Source: Demequina sp. NBRC 110055 (GTDB lineage Bacteria; Actinomycetota; Actinomycetes; Actinomycetales; Demequinaceae). From it: a DNA stretch of 64,000 nucleotides. Positions 46,713-56,215 of this stretch are shown here, piece after piece (the stretch's first letter is position 1; each line of letters opens with the position of its first letter). Location: contig NZ_BBRL01000008.1 in assembly GCF_002090135.1 (NCBI RefSeq), forward strand, positions 149,389 to 213,388, in the 5' to 3' direction. The notes under the pieces were generated by a model. It ran no database searches. It was not told where the DNA came from and was given only the letters and a program-made list of their open reading frames with translations. A program made the position numbers and the translations under genes.

Positions 46713-47123
46713 ATGCGCGACGCCGAGGTCGACCTCTGGATGGGGCGCTACGACAACCCCATGAAGGACGTCGTACAGCACCTCAGATGGATTCTCCTTG
46801 CCTCCGACGACCGCGTGAGCGAGTCGATCAAGTGGTCCACGCCGACGTTCTCGTACCGCGGCGACATCGCGTCGTTCTACCCCAAGGGATCCATGGAGGC
46901 CGTGCTCGTCTTTCACAAGGCGGGCTTGCTGCCCGTCGCCTTCGAGGGACTCGAGCCCGCGCCGCGCGGCGGCCGCGTGATGCGCCTGATCTCGATCGCG
47001 GAGGCCGAGGACCGGCGCGACACCATCGACGACATCGTCCGCACCTGGATCGCGTGGCGCGAAGGTGCGGGACGGGACATCGTGCTCGACGGGACCGATG
47101 CCCCGGCCATCTCGCGTGCATAG
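46713..47123 (+). CDS. DUF1801 domain-containing protein
   Basis: This 136-residue protein fits the DUF1801/YdhG family: MKDVVQHLRWILLASDDRVS, ESIKWSTPTFSYRGDIASFY and VLVFHKAGLLPVAFEG. The family fold resembles a small lipid- or iron-binding scaffold of unknown role. It begins 32 bases after phr and may be cotranscribed. Confidence 0.75.
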   Translation: MRDAEVDLWMGRYDNPMKDVVQHLRWILLASDDRVSESIKWSTPTFSYRGDIASFYPKGSMEAVLVFHKAGLLPVAFEGLEPAPRGGRVMRLISIAEAEDRRDTIDDIVRTWIAWREGAGRDIVLDGTDAPAISRA

Positions 47124-47144
47124 CCGCGCCTGCGGCGCGGCTGC

Positions 47145-48074
47145 CTAGGCGACGCGATTGACGGGTTCGTCACCCGCACGCAGCGCCTCGACCTGGCGGC
47201 GCACCAGATCCACGTAGCGCCTGTCGGTGAGCTGAGCGAAGCCCGCGATGTGCGGGACCACGATGCATCCGGGGGCGAAAAAGAGCGGGTGGTCGTCGGG
47301 CAGCGGCTCGGGGTCGGTGACGTCGAGCGCGGCGCGCAGGCGTCCAGAGGTGAGCTCCGCCAGCAATGCGTCGGTGTCGACCACAGGACCGCGTCCCACG
47401 TTCACGAGCAGCGCGCCGTCACCCATGGCCGCCAGGAAGTCAGCGTCGACGAGCTTGTCGGTGGAGTCGTCGTGCGGGGTGACCAGGACGACGATGTCAA
47501 CCTCGGGCAGCAGGCCTCGGATGTCGCCGATGGCGTGCACGGTGGTGCCGTCCGGGGCGGTGCGCGCCGAGCGAGCCACCCCCTCGACGCGGGCCTCACA
47601 GGCACGCATACGGGCGCCGATGGCCGCGCCGATGGACCCGTATCCCACGATCAGCACGCGCTTGTCCGCGAGCGACGGCGCCGTCTCCCACGGCTCCCAC
47701 CGGCCTCGACGCTGCGCGTCGAGGAACTGCGGCAGGCCGCGCTGGCTGGCAAGAGTGAGGGTGAGCGCCATCTCGGCGGTGCGCGTGTCGTGGACGCCTC
47801 GCGCGTTGGCGAGCGCCACACCCTCGGGCACGAATGGCAGCGCGTGTTCGAACCCCGCCGAGGCGATCTGGATCACCTCGAGTCGCTGGAGCCGCGCGAG
47901 GCGCCCGTAGACCCTCCGTCCGCCGCTGCGGTGCCCCACGCACGCGAGACGAATGTCGTCGGCCTCCGCGGGCGGCTCCGCGTCGGCGGGGTTCCACACG
48001 ACGAGGCGAACGTCGTCCCCCAGGTCGCCTACGGCATCGGCCACATCCTGGGTAGGCACGGAGACGGTGATCAT
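47145..48074 (-). CDS. D-isomer 2-hydroxyacid dehydrogenase family protein
   Basis: This 309-residue protein has NAD-binding VLIVGYGSIGAAIGARMRAC (~residue 137) and the three catalytic positions: Arg in LLVNVGRGPVVDTDAL, Glu in LDVTDPEPLPDDHPLF and His in IVVPHIAGFA. The substrate is unknown; glyoxylate/hydroxypyruvate-type reductases are the nearest match. It is convergent with the DUF1801 gene. Confidence 0.9.
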   Translation of the reverse strand: MITVSVPTQDVADAVGDLGDDVRLVVWNPADAEPPAEADDIRLACVGHRSGGRRVYGRLARLQRLEVIQIASAGFEHALPFVPEGVALANARGVHDTRTAEMALTLTLASQRGLPQFLDAQRRGRWEPWETAPSLADKRVLIVGYGSIGAAIGARMRACEARVEGVARSARTAPDGTTVHAIGDIRGLLPEVDIVVLVTPHDDSTDKLVDADFLAAMGDGALLVNVGRGPVVDTDALLAELTSGRLRAALDVTDPEPLPDDHPLFFAPGCIVVPHIAGFAQLTDRRYVDLVRRQVEALRAGDEPVNRVA

Positions 48075-48187
48075 GCGGCCAGTCTTTCACCCCTCCCACC
48101 GGACAGCGTGAACCAGAACGGGGCGCGGCGCGCCGGGCCAGCCGCCGCATCCGCGATCCGCGGCGGCGTGTCGGCGCCGCTACCGGT

Positions 48188-49195
48188 TCACAGTGTTGGC
48201 GGGCGGGGCGGCGCCGCCGAGGCACGCACCACCAGCTCGGTGTCGAGGCGGACGTGCTCGGCATGCTCGCGCCCCTCGATGCGATCGAGCAACATGCGCA
48301 TGGCCGCCGCCCCCATCGCCTGGAGGGGCTGACGCACCGTCGTGAGCGCGGGCGAGGCGAGCCCGGCCTCCGGGATGTCATCGAAGCCGACGATCGACAG
48401 GTCCTCAGGCACGGACAGCCCCATCTCCTGCGCCACCTCCATCGCGGCGATGGCGGTGAGGTCGTTCGCGCCCATAATCGCGGTGGGCGGGTCCGCGAGC
48501 GCGAGGAGCTCGCGTGTGACCTCGGCGGCCCGTTCAGGGGCGTAGCGGCACTCCCGAATGAGGTCACCGTCCACCGCGACGCCCGCCTCGGCGTGCGCGT
48601 GGCGGAAGCCCGCCTCCCGCAGGTGCGAGGAGTCCAGCTCGTTGCGCCCGCCCAGGAACGCGATGCGCCGGTGGCCCAACTCCAGCAGGTAGGCGGCGGC
48701 GCGCTCGGCGCCCTCGAAGTTGTCGACATCGATGGTGGGAAGTCGATTGGGACCGTAGTGGGGGTCGACGGCGACGATCGGCACCACGGTCTCGGCATCG
48801 AGGACCGTGGGCGTGACGATGACGGCGCCATCGATGAGCGTGCCGCCTAGGCGCGCGAGCGAGCGTCGCTCCCACCCGTGGGTGTCGCCTCCCGAATGCG
48901 ACAACACCTCGTAGCCCGAGCCGTGCGCCGCGCGAGCGGCACCCTTGAGCAGTTCCGCGGAAAACGGCTCGAAATCCGCCACGAGCACACCCAGCACGTG
49001 AGTCTGCTGCGCCCGCAGCGACGAGGCGGAGAGGTTGCCCGCATAGCCCAGCTCGTCGATCACCTGCTGCACCGTCGCGATGGTGTCCTTCGAGACGCCG
49101 TAGCGCCCGTTGACGACCTTGGACACGGTCGCGACCGACACGCCCGCGCGCTCCGCCACATCGGCGAGCTTCACTCTCGGCACCATGCCTCGCAT
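48188..49195 (-). CDS. LacI family transcriptional regulator
   Basis: This ~335-residue protein has the LacI DNA-binding domain VKLADVAERAGVSVATVSKV followed by VNGRYGVSKDT and the hinge LGYAGNLSASSLRAQQT, then a periplasmic-binding-protein-like sensor domain. It is divergent from a sugar importer and two glycosidases with a perfect palindrome between, so it very likely represses that operon until a xylan- or glucan-derived sugar binds. ATG 49195 is chosen for the GAAGGG upstream; ATG 49186 is also possible. Confidence 0.92.
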   Translation of the reverse strand: MRGMVPRVKLADVAERAGVSVATVSKVVNGRYGVSKDTIATVQQVIDELGYAGNLSASSLRAQQTHVLGVLVADFEPFSAELLKGAARAAHGSGYEVLSHSGGDTHGWERRSLARLGGTLIDGAVIVTPTVLDAETVVPIVAVDPHYGPNRLPTIDVDNFEGAERAAAYLLELGHRRIAFLGGRNELDSSHLREAGFRHAHAEAGVAVDGDLIRECRYAPERAAEVTRELLALADPPTAIMGANDLTAIAAMEVAQEMGLSVPEDLSIVGFDDIPEAGLASPALTTVRQPLQAMGAAAMRMLLDRIEGREHAEHVRLDTELVVRASAAPPRPPTL

Positions 49196-49222
49196 CGTAG
49201 CGCCCTTCGTCGCCGTTGCGAA

Positions 49223-49240
49223 AACGTTATCGATAACGTT
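49223..49240. promoter_or_regulatory. LacI-family operator, perfect 18-bp palindrome
   Basis: AACGTTATCGATAACGTT is perfectly symmetric with the central CG of LacI/GalR sites. It abuts the -35 of the importer promoter and lies 28 bases before the regulator gene, so it can control both. Confidence 0.85.
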
Positions 49241-49268
49241 TGACACTCCAACAAACCCCTGCCAGACT
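49240..49268 (+). promoter_or_regulatory. Promoter of the sugar importer operon
   Basis: -35 TTGACA (49240-49245), 17-base spacer, -10 CAGACT (49263-49268). The -35 touches the operator palindrome, so a bound repressor would block polymerase. Confidence 0.7.
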
Positions 49269-49313
49269 CGCGGTTGTTCGGCTGGTCAACGAGGACTTGA
49301 GAGGACACGAACA

Positions 49314-50675
49314 ATGACGCACTTCCGTCGCGTGGGCGCCATGGTGGCGTTCGCTTCATCCGCTGCACTGCTCTTGGCAGCATGCAGCTCCGACCCCGAC
49401 CCAGAGGGTTCAGACACCCCGGAGTCGACGTCGTCCGCCACCGGCGGCGACGACGCAGCACCCGTCACCCTGACGTGGTGGCACAACGGCGTGGCCGGCG
49501 ACACCGGCGAGAACACGCTGGGTGACTATTGGGACAAGGTCGCGGCCGACTTCACGGCCGAGCATCCCAACGTCACGATCGAGATCGAGCAGATCCAGAA
49601 CGAGGACCTGCAGCGCACCCGCATTCCCACCGCGCTGCAGTCCGGCGACGCCCCGGACATCTTCCAGCAGTGGGGCGGCGGCGAACTCGCCGCCCAGGCC
49701 GAGGCCGGCTATCTCATGGACCTGTCGGAGCCGCTCGCGGACGACGTCGAGCGGCTCGGCGGCGCCATCGCGCCGTGGCAGGCCGACGGCGTCACCTATG
49801 GCGTCCCGTTCCAGTTCGCCGTTGAGGGCATCTGGTACCGCCCCAGCCTGTTCGAGCAGGCCGGCATCACCGACGAGCCCACCACCATGGACGAGCTGAA
49901 CGATGCGGTCCAGAAGCTCAAGGACGCGGGTATCGCGCCCATCGCGGTGGGTGCGGCCGACAAGTGGCCGGCCGCGCACTGGTGGTACAACTTCGCGCTG
50001 CGGTCGTGCTCGCAAGACACCATGAACACCGACACGGCTGCGTTGGACTTCTCCGACCCGTGCTGGATTGACGCCGGCACGCAGCTCGAGGAGTTCCTGG
50101 GCACCGAACCCTTCCAGGACCAGTTCATGTCGACGGTCGCGCAGACCGGAGCCACGTCGTCCGCCGGCCTGGTGGCCAACGGCAACGCGGCCATGGAACT
50201 CATGGGCCAGTGGAACTACTTCGTCTATGAGGGCTTCACGGACGGCACCGAGGAGGGCATCCAGGCTTTGCACGACGACCTGGATTGGTTCCCGATGCCG
50301 GCCACCGCGTCCGGCGAGGGCGCACCGTCGGCCTCGATGGGCGGTGGCGACGGGTTCTCGTGCTACAAGGACGCTCCCGCCGAGTGCGCCGAGTTCCTGT
50401 CCTACCTGGTCAGCGACGACGTCCAGCGTGGCTACGTCGAGGCCGTGGGCGGCATGCCTGTGGCACCGTCCGCCACGGACGCCATCACCGACCCCGTGCT
50501 CCAGGAGATCGCCCAGGCCTCGTCCGAGGCCGAGTATGTCCAGCTGTGGCTCGACACGCTGCTTGGCCCGAACGTGGGCGGCGCCCTCAACGACGGCATC
50601 ACCGCGCAGTTTGCCGGTACCGGCGACGCGCAGAACACCGTCGACCTGATGACCGCCGCTGCGGCGACGCAGTAA
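49314..50675 (+). CDS. Sugar ABC transporter substrate-binding lipoprotein
   Basis: This 453-residue family 1 binding protein has a lipoprotein signal (AMVAFASSAALLLAACSS; lipobox LAAC), an acidic Ser/Thr linker, then TLTWWHNGVAGDTGENTLG and PDIFQQWGGGELAAQAEAGY. The pattern resembles XylE/BxlE-type xylobiose- or oligosaccharide-binding proteins. It heads an operon with two permeases, a GH3 and a GH10 enzyme, which points to xylo-oligosaccharides or beta-glucosides as substrate. Confidence 0.9.
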   Translation: MTHFRRVGAMVAFASSAALLLAACSSDPDPEGSDTPESTSSATGGDDAAPVTLTWWHNGVAGDTGENTLGDYWDKVAADFTAEHPNVTIEIEQIQNEDLQRTRIPTALQSGDAPDIFQQWGGGELAAQAEAGYLMDLSEPLADDVERLGGAIAPWQADGVTYGVPFQFAVEGIWYRPSLFEQAGITDEPTTMDELNDAVQKLKDAGIAPIAVGAADKWPAAHWWYNFALRSCSQDTMNTDTAALDFSDPCWIDAGTQLEEFLGTEPFQDQFMSTVAQTGATSSAGLVANGNAAMELMGQWNYFVYEGFTDGTEEGIQALHDDLDWFPMPATASGEGAPSASMGGGDGFSCYKDAPAECAEFLSYLVSDDVQRGYVEAVGGMPVAPSATDAITDPVLQEIAQASSEAEYVQLWLDTLLGPNVGGALNDGITAQFAGTGDAQNTVDLMTAAAATQ

Positions 50676-50705
50676 TCCCCTCCGATCCCAGAAAGCGAGA
50701 TCTCC

Positions 50706-51764
50706 GTGACCACACTGGAGACCTCGGGCAACGGGACCGTCCCCGCCGTCGGCGCCGCCGCGCCGGCGGCGGGTGACGCCCCGGGTACGCCCGTCACCCC
50801 ACACCCTCGTCGCGCGCGGCTGCGCATGGCCGGAGAGCTCGCCCTCTTCCTTGGCCCGGCCCTCGCGCTGTTCCTGACCTTCGTCGTCTACCCCGTCGTC
50901 TCCGCCGCCCGGTACTCGCTGTACCAGTGGAATGGCGTCGAGCAATTCTCTGACGCCACCTTCATTGGCTTCGAGAACTATGCGCGGGCCCTGTTCGGTG
51001 GCACCGACCCCGCTACCAAGAGCGCCTTCACCACCGCCTACACCGAGCCGTTCCAGGCCGCCTTCACGCACACCATCGGAATCCTGGTGTTGTCGCTGCT
51101 GATCCAACTGCCGCTGGGTCTGCTGATCGCGCTGGTCCTCAATCGCCGCTTCCCTGGCCGCTCAGCGGTGCGCGTCATCATGTTCGCGCCCTACGTGCTG
51201 AGCGAAGTCATCGCCGGAACCATGTGGCTCATCATCTTCGACCCCAACGGCGTGGCCACCGAGCTGATGCACAGCGTCGGCCTCGACGCGCCCGCCGGGG
51301 GCTGGCTCGAGGACCAGACCTGGGGCTTTTGGACCGTCTTCTTCATCATCACGTGGAAGTACATCGGCCTCGCCGTCATCCTGTTCCTCGCCGGACTGTC
51401 GGGCGTGCCCCAGGAGCTGCAAGACGCGGCGGCCATCGACGGCGCCTCGTGGTGGCAGACCCAGTGGCGCGTGAACATCCCCCTCATCGGCCCCACCATC
51501 CGCATCTGGGTGTTCCTGTCTCTCATTGGGTCCATCCAGCTGTTCGACATGGTGTGGGTCCTCAACCAGGGTGGGACCACCGGCCAGTACTCGACGATCG
51601 CGACCTACATGATGCAGATCGGCTTCTTCCGCTCCGACTGGGGCTTCGGCTCCGCGGTCGCGGTGATCATGTTCATGCTGTCGTTCGCCGTCGCCATCTT
51701 CTACATGCTCGTGGTCCTGCGCCGCGACAACACCGACCGCGTCAAGAAGGTGAGGCGCGCATGA
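50706..51764 (+). CDS. Sugar ABC transporter permease 1 (MalF-like)
   Basis: This 352-residue protein has six helices and the EAA loop ELQDAAAIDGASWWQTQWRV followed by NIPLIGPTIRI. The N-terminal 40 residues are Ala/Pro-rich. GTG 50706 is used, with GAAAGCGAGA upstream. It overlaps the next permease gene by four bases. Confidence 0.92.
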   Translation: MTTLETSGNGTVPAVGAAAPAAGDAPGTPVTPHPRRARLRMAGELALFLGPALALFLTFVVYPVVSAARYSLYQWNGVEQFSDATFIGFENYARALFGGTDPATKSAFTTAYTEPFQAAFTHTIGILVLSLLIQLPLGLLIALVLNRRFPGRSAVRVIMFAPYVLSEVIAGTMWLIIFDPNGVATELMHSVGLDAPAGGWLEDQTWGFWTVFFIITWKYIGLAVILFLAGLSGVPQELQDAAAIDGASWWQTQWRVNIPLIGPTIRIWVFLSLIGSIQLFDMVWVLNQGGTTGQYSTIATYMMQIGFFRSDWGFGSAVAVIMFMLSFAVAIFYMLVVLRRDNTDRVKKVRRA

Positions 51765-52675
51765 CCGCCACCGACACCACCCGCCCCGCCACGGCATCGG
51801 CCCCCCGCGGTCCGGTGGCCCCGCCGCACCGCCGCTACGCGGGCAAGCCCGAGCGCTCGCGCGACGGCTCCAACTGGCTGTCCATCGGCGTCGCGCTCGT
51901 CGGCGTCGCGCTCACGCTCGGACCCATCATCTACTTGATCCTGGGCGGGTTCCGCACCCAGCAGGACCTGTCGACCAATCCCACGGGGCTTCCCGACCCC
52001 TTCATGTGGTCCAACTACGGCGACATCCTGGCGAACGACGTCTTCTGGCGTCAGGCCCTCAACTCGCTGCTCGTCGCGACGGTGACGACCGCGGGCATCG
52101 TGCTGCTGGGAACCATGGCGGCCTATCCCCTCGCGCGCTACCGCTTCCGCGGCCGCGAGGGCATCTTCGTGATCTTCACGACCGGACTGATGTTCCCGCT
52201 CACCGTCGCGGTACTGCCGCTGTACCTGCTGTTGCGCGACATGGGACTGTCAGGCCTGACCGGCCTCATCATTCCGCAGATCGCGTTCGGCCTGCCGATG
52301 ACGATCATCATCCTGCGTCCCTTCCTGCGCGCCCTACCCATGGAGCTCGAGGAGGCCGCCTTCATGGACGGCGTGTCCCGCATCGGCTTCTTCTGGAGGA
52401 TGCTGCTGCCGCTGGCCCGTCCCGGCATGGTGACGGTCGGCGTGCTCGCCTTCATCCAGTCGTGGAACGCCTACCTCTTGCCGCTCCTGCTACTCACGGG
52501 CGATCCGCGTGGCATGACCCTGCCGCTCGGCATCACCACCTTCCAGGGCCAGTACGCGTCGGCGACCACGCTCATCATGGCGTACACGTCGCTCGCGATG
52601 ATCCCCGCGCTCGTGTTCTTCCTGCTCATGGAGCGCAGGATCGTCGACGGCCTCACCGGCGCGGTGAAGGGATAG
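51761..52675 (+). CDS. Sugar ABC transporter permease 2 (MalG-like)
   Basis: This 304-residue protein has six helices and the EAA loop ELEEAAFMDGVSRIGFFWRM followed by LLPLARPGMV. It pairs with the permease upstream. No ATPase gene is in the operon, so a shared ATPase of the MsiK type, encoded elsewhere, probably powers it, as in streptomycetes. A GGCCGATGC word falls in the N-terminal tail (ATASAPR). Confidence 0.93.
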   Translation: MTATDTTRPATASAPRGPVAPPHRRYAGKPERSRDGSNWLSIGVALVGVALTLGPIIYLILGGFRTQQDLSTNPTGLPDPFMWSNYGDILANDVFWRQALNSLLVATVTTAGIVLLGTMAAYPLARYRFRGREGIFVIFTTGLMFPLTVAVLPLYLLLRDMGLSGLTGLIIPQIAFGLPMTIIILRPFLRALPMELEEAAFMDGVSRIGFFWRMLLPLARPGMVTVGVLAFIQSWNAYLLPLLLLTGDPRGMTLPLGITTFQGQYASATTLIMAYTSLAMIPALVFFLLMERRIVDGLTGAVKG

Positions 52676-52679
52676 TGAG

Positions 52680-54950
52680 ATGACCGAGTTGATGGCCGAT
52701 GCCGCGGCCAGGGTCTCGTCCCTGCTCGCCCAGATGACGCTCGACGAGAAGCTCGCGCAGATCGTCGGGTTGTGGGAGGGCGAGGAGGGCGACGCCGTCG
52801 CTCCCCTCCAGGGCGAGCTCGCGCACACGGGTCCGGTGGCCGATGCCATGGCGCACGGCCTGGGTCACATCACCCGGGCGTATGGCACCAATCCCGTGGA
52901 CGCCGACGAGCGCGCCGCGTGGCTGTGGGATCGCCAGCGGTTCCTCGTGAACGAGACCCGGCTGGGCATCCCCGCGATCGTCCACGAGGAGTGCCTCACC
53001 GGCCTGAACGCCTGGAAGGCGGCCACGCTGCCCACCCCTCTCGCATGGGGGGCCGCGTGGGATCCCGCGCTCGTCCGCCATGCGGCGGCGCTCGTCGGCG
53101 AGACCATGCGTGACCTGGGCATCCACCAGGGCCTCGCGCCCGTGCTCGACGTGGTTCGCGATCCGCGCTGGGGTCGCACCGAGGAGTGCATCGCCGAGGA
53201 CCCCTACCTCGTGGGAGAGGTCGGCACCGCGTACGTCGAGGGGCTCCAGTCCGCGGGCGTGCACGCCACCCTGAAGCACTTCGTGGGCTACTCCGCATCA
53301 CAGTCGGGACGCAACTTCGGGCCAGTCGCGATGGGCGAGCGGACGCTGCGCGACGTCATGCTCGTGCCGTTCGAGATGGCGCTGCTCGATGGCGGGGCGC
53401 ACTCCGTCATGCACGCCTACACCGAGATCGACGGCATGCCCGTGGCCGCCAACCCCGCGCTGCTCACCGACCTGCTGCGCGGCGAATGGGGCTTCGACGG
53501 GACGGTGGTCGCGGACTACTTCGGCGTCGCGTTCCTCCACCTCCTACACGGCGTGGCCGCCGACCTCGGCGACGCCGCACGCCAGGCCCTCGAGGCCGGC
53601 GTGGACATCGAGTTGCCCACCGGCGACGCCTATCTCGCGCCGCTCAAGGCGGCACTAGAAGACGGCCGCGCGGACATGGCGCTCGTGGACCGCGCCGTCG
53701 CACGGGTCCTCGCCCACAAGGCCGAGCTCGGCCTGCTGGACGAGGACTTCTCCGGACCGCCCCCGACGGGCGTGGACCTGGACTCCTCCGCCCACCGCGA
53801 CGCCGCCCGGCGCCTGGCGGAGGAGTCCGTGGTCCTGCTCACCAACGACGGCACCCTTCCTCTGGCCGCCGACGCCGGGCGCTCGATCGCCCTGATCGGC
53901 CCCAACGCCGACCGAGCCCAGGCGCTGTTCGGCTGCTACTCCTTCACCAACCACGTGCTCGCACAGCGCCCCGGGATAGAGATGGGCTTCGCGGCCCCCA
54001 CCGTCCTCGAGGCCCTGGGGGGCGAGGGGCTGGGCGCGGTGACGTTCGTGGCCGGCTGCGCCGTCGACGACGGGGACCGCTCGGGATTTGCCGACGCGGT
54101 GGCCGCCGCCGCGAGCGCCGACGTCGCCGTGATGGCGATGGGCGACCACGCCGGGCTGTTCGGCCGGGGCACCTCGGGCGAGGGCTGCGACCGCGACGAC
54201 CTCGAACTGCCGGGCGTGCAGCGCGCCCTGGTGGACGCCGTGCTCGACACCGGCACCCCGGTGGTGTTGGTACTCCTGACGGGTCGCCCCTACGTCCTGG
54301 ACTGGGCGCTCGAGCGCTGCGCCGCCGTGCTGCAGGCGTTCTTCCCCGGCGAGGAGGGGGCCGGCGCGATCGCCGGCGTGCTGTCCGGCCGCGTCAACCC
54401 GTCCGGCCGCCTGCCCGTCACGCTCCCCCGCTCGACAGGTGCCCAGCCGTACACGTATCTGCATCCCGCGCTCGGGGGCGACGGAGAGGTCAGCAACCTT
54501 TCGACCACTCCGGCCGCGCCGTTCGGTCACGGACTGTCGTACTCGCGCTTTGCGTACGGCGATCTGGCGACGGCCACCACGGCGGCCACGGAGGCGGGGC
54601 TCACCGTCGCGCTCACCGTGACGAACGAGAGCGACCGCGACGGCTCCGACGTGGTGCAGCTCTACGGCCACGACCTCGTGGGACAGGTCACCCGGCCCGT
54701 CGCCCAGCTGTTGGCCTTCGCTCGCGTCGAGGTCCCCGCCGGCGCCACGCGTCACGTGACCCTCACGGTGCCACCCGCGCGTCTGGCATTTACCGGGCGG
54801 GAGATGACACGCATCGTCGAGCCCGGCGACTGGGACCTATGGGTCGGCACGAGTGCCGACCGCGAGGCCTCGGTGCGCGTCACGCTCGTGGGCGACGTCC
54901 ACACGGTCACCGCGGCCGGGACCCGACGTTCGAGCGCCACGGTCGCGTGA
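52680..54950 (+). CDS. Glycoside hydrolase family 3 (beta-xylosidase/beta-glucosidase)
   Basis: This 756-residue GH3 enzyme has an N-terminal barrel with KLAQIVGLW, RLGIPAIVHEECLTGLNAWK, HATLKHFVGYSASQSGRN and the nucleophile Asp in TVVADYFGVAFLHLLHG. The alpha/beta sandwich (ALIGPNADRAQALFGCYSFT) and a C-terminal fibronectin-III-like domain (GLTVALTVTNESDRDGSDVV) follow. The HEECLTG and TVVADYF pattern is close to xylan 1,4-beta-xylosidases. No signal peptide is seen, so it acts on imported oligosaccharides. Confidence 0.92.
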   Translation: MTELMADAAARVSSLLAQMTLDEKLAQIVGLWEGEEGDAVAPLQGELAHTGPVADAMAHGLGHITRAYGTNPVDADERAAWLWDRQRFLVNETRLGIPAIVHEECLTGLNAWKAATLPTPLAWGAAWDPALVRHAAALVGETMRDLGIHQGLAPVLDVVRDPRWGRTEECIAEDPYLVGEVGTAYVEGLQSAGVHATLKHFVGYSASQSGRNFGPVAMGERTLRDVMLVPFEMALLDGGAHSVMHAYTEIDGMPVAANPALLTDLLRGEWGFDGTVVADYFGVAFLHLLHGVAADLGDAARQALEAGVDIELPTGDAYLAPLKAALEDGRADMALVDRAVARVLAHKAELGLLDEDFSGPPPTGVDLDSSAHRDAARRLAEESVVLLTNDGTLPLAADAGRSIALIGPNADRAQALFGCYSFTNHVLAQRPGIEMGFAAPTVLEALGGEGLGAVTFVAGCAVDDGDRSGFADAVAAAASADVAVMAMGDHAGLFGRGTSGEGCDRDDLELPGVQRALVDAVLDTGTPVVLVLLTGRPYVLDWALERCAAVLQAFFPGEEGAGAIAGVLSGRVNPSGRLPVTLPRSTGAQPYTYLHPALGGDGEVSNLSTTPAAPFGHGLSYSRFAYGDLATATTAATEAGLTVALTVTNESDRDGSDVVQLYGHDLVGQVTRPVAQLLAFARVEVPAGATRHVTLTVPPARLAFTGREMTRIVEPGDWDLWVGTSADREASVRVTLVGDVHTVTAAGTRRSSATVA

Positions 54951-56215
54951 GGTCTCTGCCCTCGCACCGCTGCGGCACCCGTCGGGTCCGCGTGGTCGAT
55001 GCGGCCGGAGCGGGCATCGCCCACGCCCAGGTCACAGCCCGGATGACGCGCCACGCCTTCGGCCTGGGATGCATCGGCTTCGACTTCATCGACCACGCCT
55101 TCGGCACCGACGGCGGAGGTCACCTCTTCGGGGGTGCCTCTGCCGCGCGGGCCCCGGCCCTCGAGGATCTGTGGTTCGCCGTCTTCAACCAGGCGACACT
55201 GCCCTTCTATTGGCGCGGGTTCGAACCGGAGCCGGGGCGGCCCGACACCGCGCGGATGGCGGCCGCGGCCCGCTGGTTCCGTGAGCGCGGCGCCCGAGTG
55301 AAGGGCCACCCCCTGCTGTGGCACACGCTCGCACCCGCGTGGCTCCGTGGCCTCAGCGACGACGATCTGGTCGCCACCATTCGCGCCCGCATCCTCCGCG
55401 AGGCGGGCGACTTTGCGGGGCTCGTCGATCAGTGGGACGCCATCAACGAAACGGTGATCCTCCCGGTCTTCACCGCCGAGGACAATGCGGTGACCCGCCT
55501 CGCGCAACGCCGCGGCCGGCTCGAGGTGGTGCGCCTCGCGTTCGAGTCCGCGCGGGCCGCCGACCCCGCCGCGCGCCTGGTGATCAACGATTTTGATCTT
55601 TCCGAGGCCTATGAGCGCGTCATCGAGGAGTATCTCGATGCGGGGCTACCCGTCGACGCGATCGGCCTCCAAACCCACATGCACCAGGGTTTCAGGGGCG
55701 AGGACCAGCTCGCCCACATCCTGGACCGCTTCGCGCGCTTTGGCCTGCCTCTGCAGCTGACCGAGACCACCCTCGTCTCGGGAGACCTCATGCCACCCGA
55801 GATCGTGGACCTCAACGACTATCAGCCCGCGCATTGGCCCAGCACCCCCGAGGGAGAGGACCGGCAGGCACGCGAGATCGTGCGCCATTACACCGTCGCG
55901 TGGGAGCATCCGGCGGTCGAGTCGGTCACGTATTGGGGCCTGACCGACGAGGGCGCCTGGCTCGGCGCCCCGGCGGGCCTGGTCCACGCGGACGCTACCC
56001 CCAAGCCCGCCTATGAGGCCCTGCGCACGCTGGTGCGCGAGCACTGGTGGACCCCGCCCGTTATCGAGACGGCCGATGCGGAGGGCTGGGTCACCCTGTC
56101 CGGCACCGCCGGGACGTACGCGGTGTCGGTCCCGGGGCGCGAGGAGATCGCGGTGGAGGTCACGGCCTCGCCCGCGGCTCCCCTCGCCTGGGCGCCGCAC
56201 CACGTACGGACCTGA
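54947..56215 (+). CDS. Glycoside hydrolase family 10 protein, intracellular
   Basis: This 422-residue protein starts by GTGA overlap with the GH3 gene. A short beta domain (RVRVVDAAGAGIAHAQVTAR) precedes a GH10 barrel: VKGHPLLWHTLAPAWLRGLS, the acid/base Glu in WDAINETVILP, VDAIGLQTHMHQG, and the nucleophile Glu in LQLTETTLVSG. The TETT in place of the common TELD marks a divergent GH10 branch. There is no signal peptide, so it probably trims imported xylo-oligosaccharides. It ends with a small domain and then the 56216 hairpin. Confidence 0.88.
   Translation: MRSLPSHRCGTRRVRVVDAAGAGIAHAQVTARMTRHAFGLGCIGFDFIDHAFGTDGGGHLFGGASAARAPALEDLWFAVFNQATLPFYWRGFEPEPGRPDTARMAAAARWFRERGARVKGHPLLWHTLAPAWLRGLSDDDLVATIRARILREAGDFAGLVDQWDAINETVILPVFTAEDNAVTRLAQRRGRLEVVRLAFESARAADPAARLVINDFDLSEAYERVIEEYLDAGLPVDAIGLQTHMHQGFRGEDQLAHILDRFARFGLPLQLTETTLVSGDLMPPEIVDLNDYQPAHWPSTPEGEDRQAREIVRHYTVAWEHPAVESVTYWGLTDEGAWLGAPAGLVHADATPKPAYEALRTLVREHWWTPPVIETADAEGWVTLSGTAGTYAVSVPGREEIAVEVTASPAAPLAWAPHHVRT

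Noticed and set aside
53186..54946. Upstream extension of the GH10 frame inside the GH3 gene (to 1009 codons)
   Set aside because: The region is an out-of-frame shadow of GH3. The GTGA overlap at 54947 and the onset of family sequence mark the true start.
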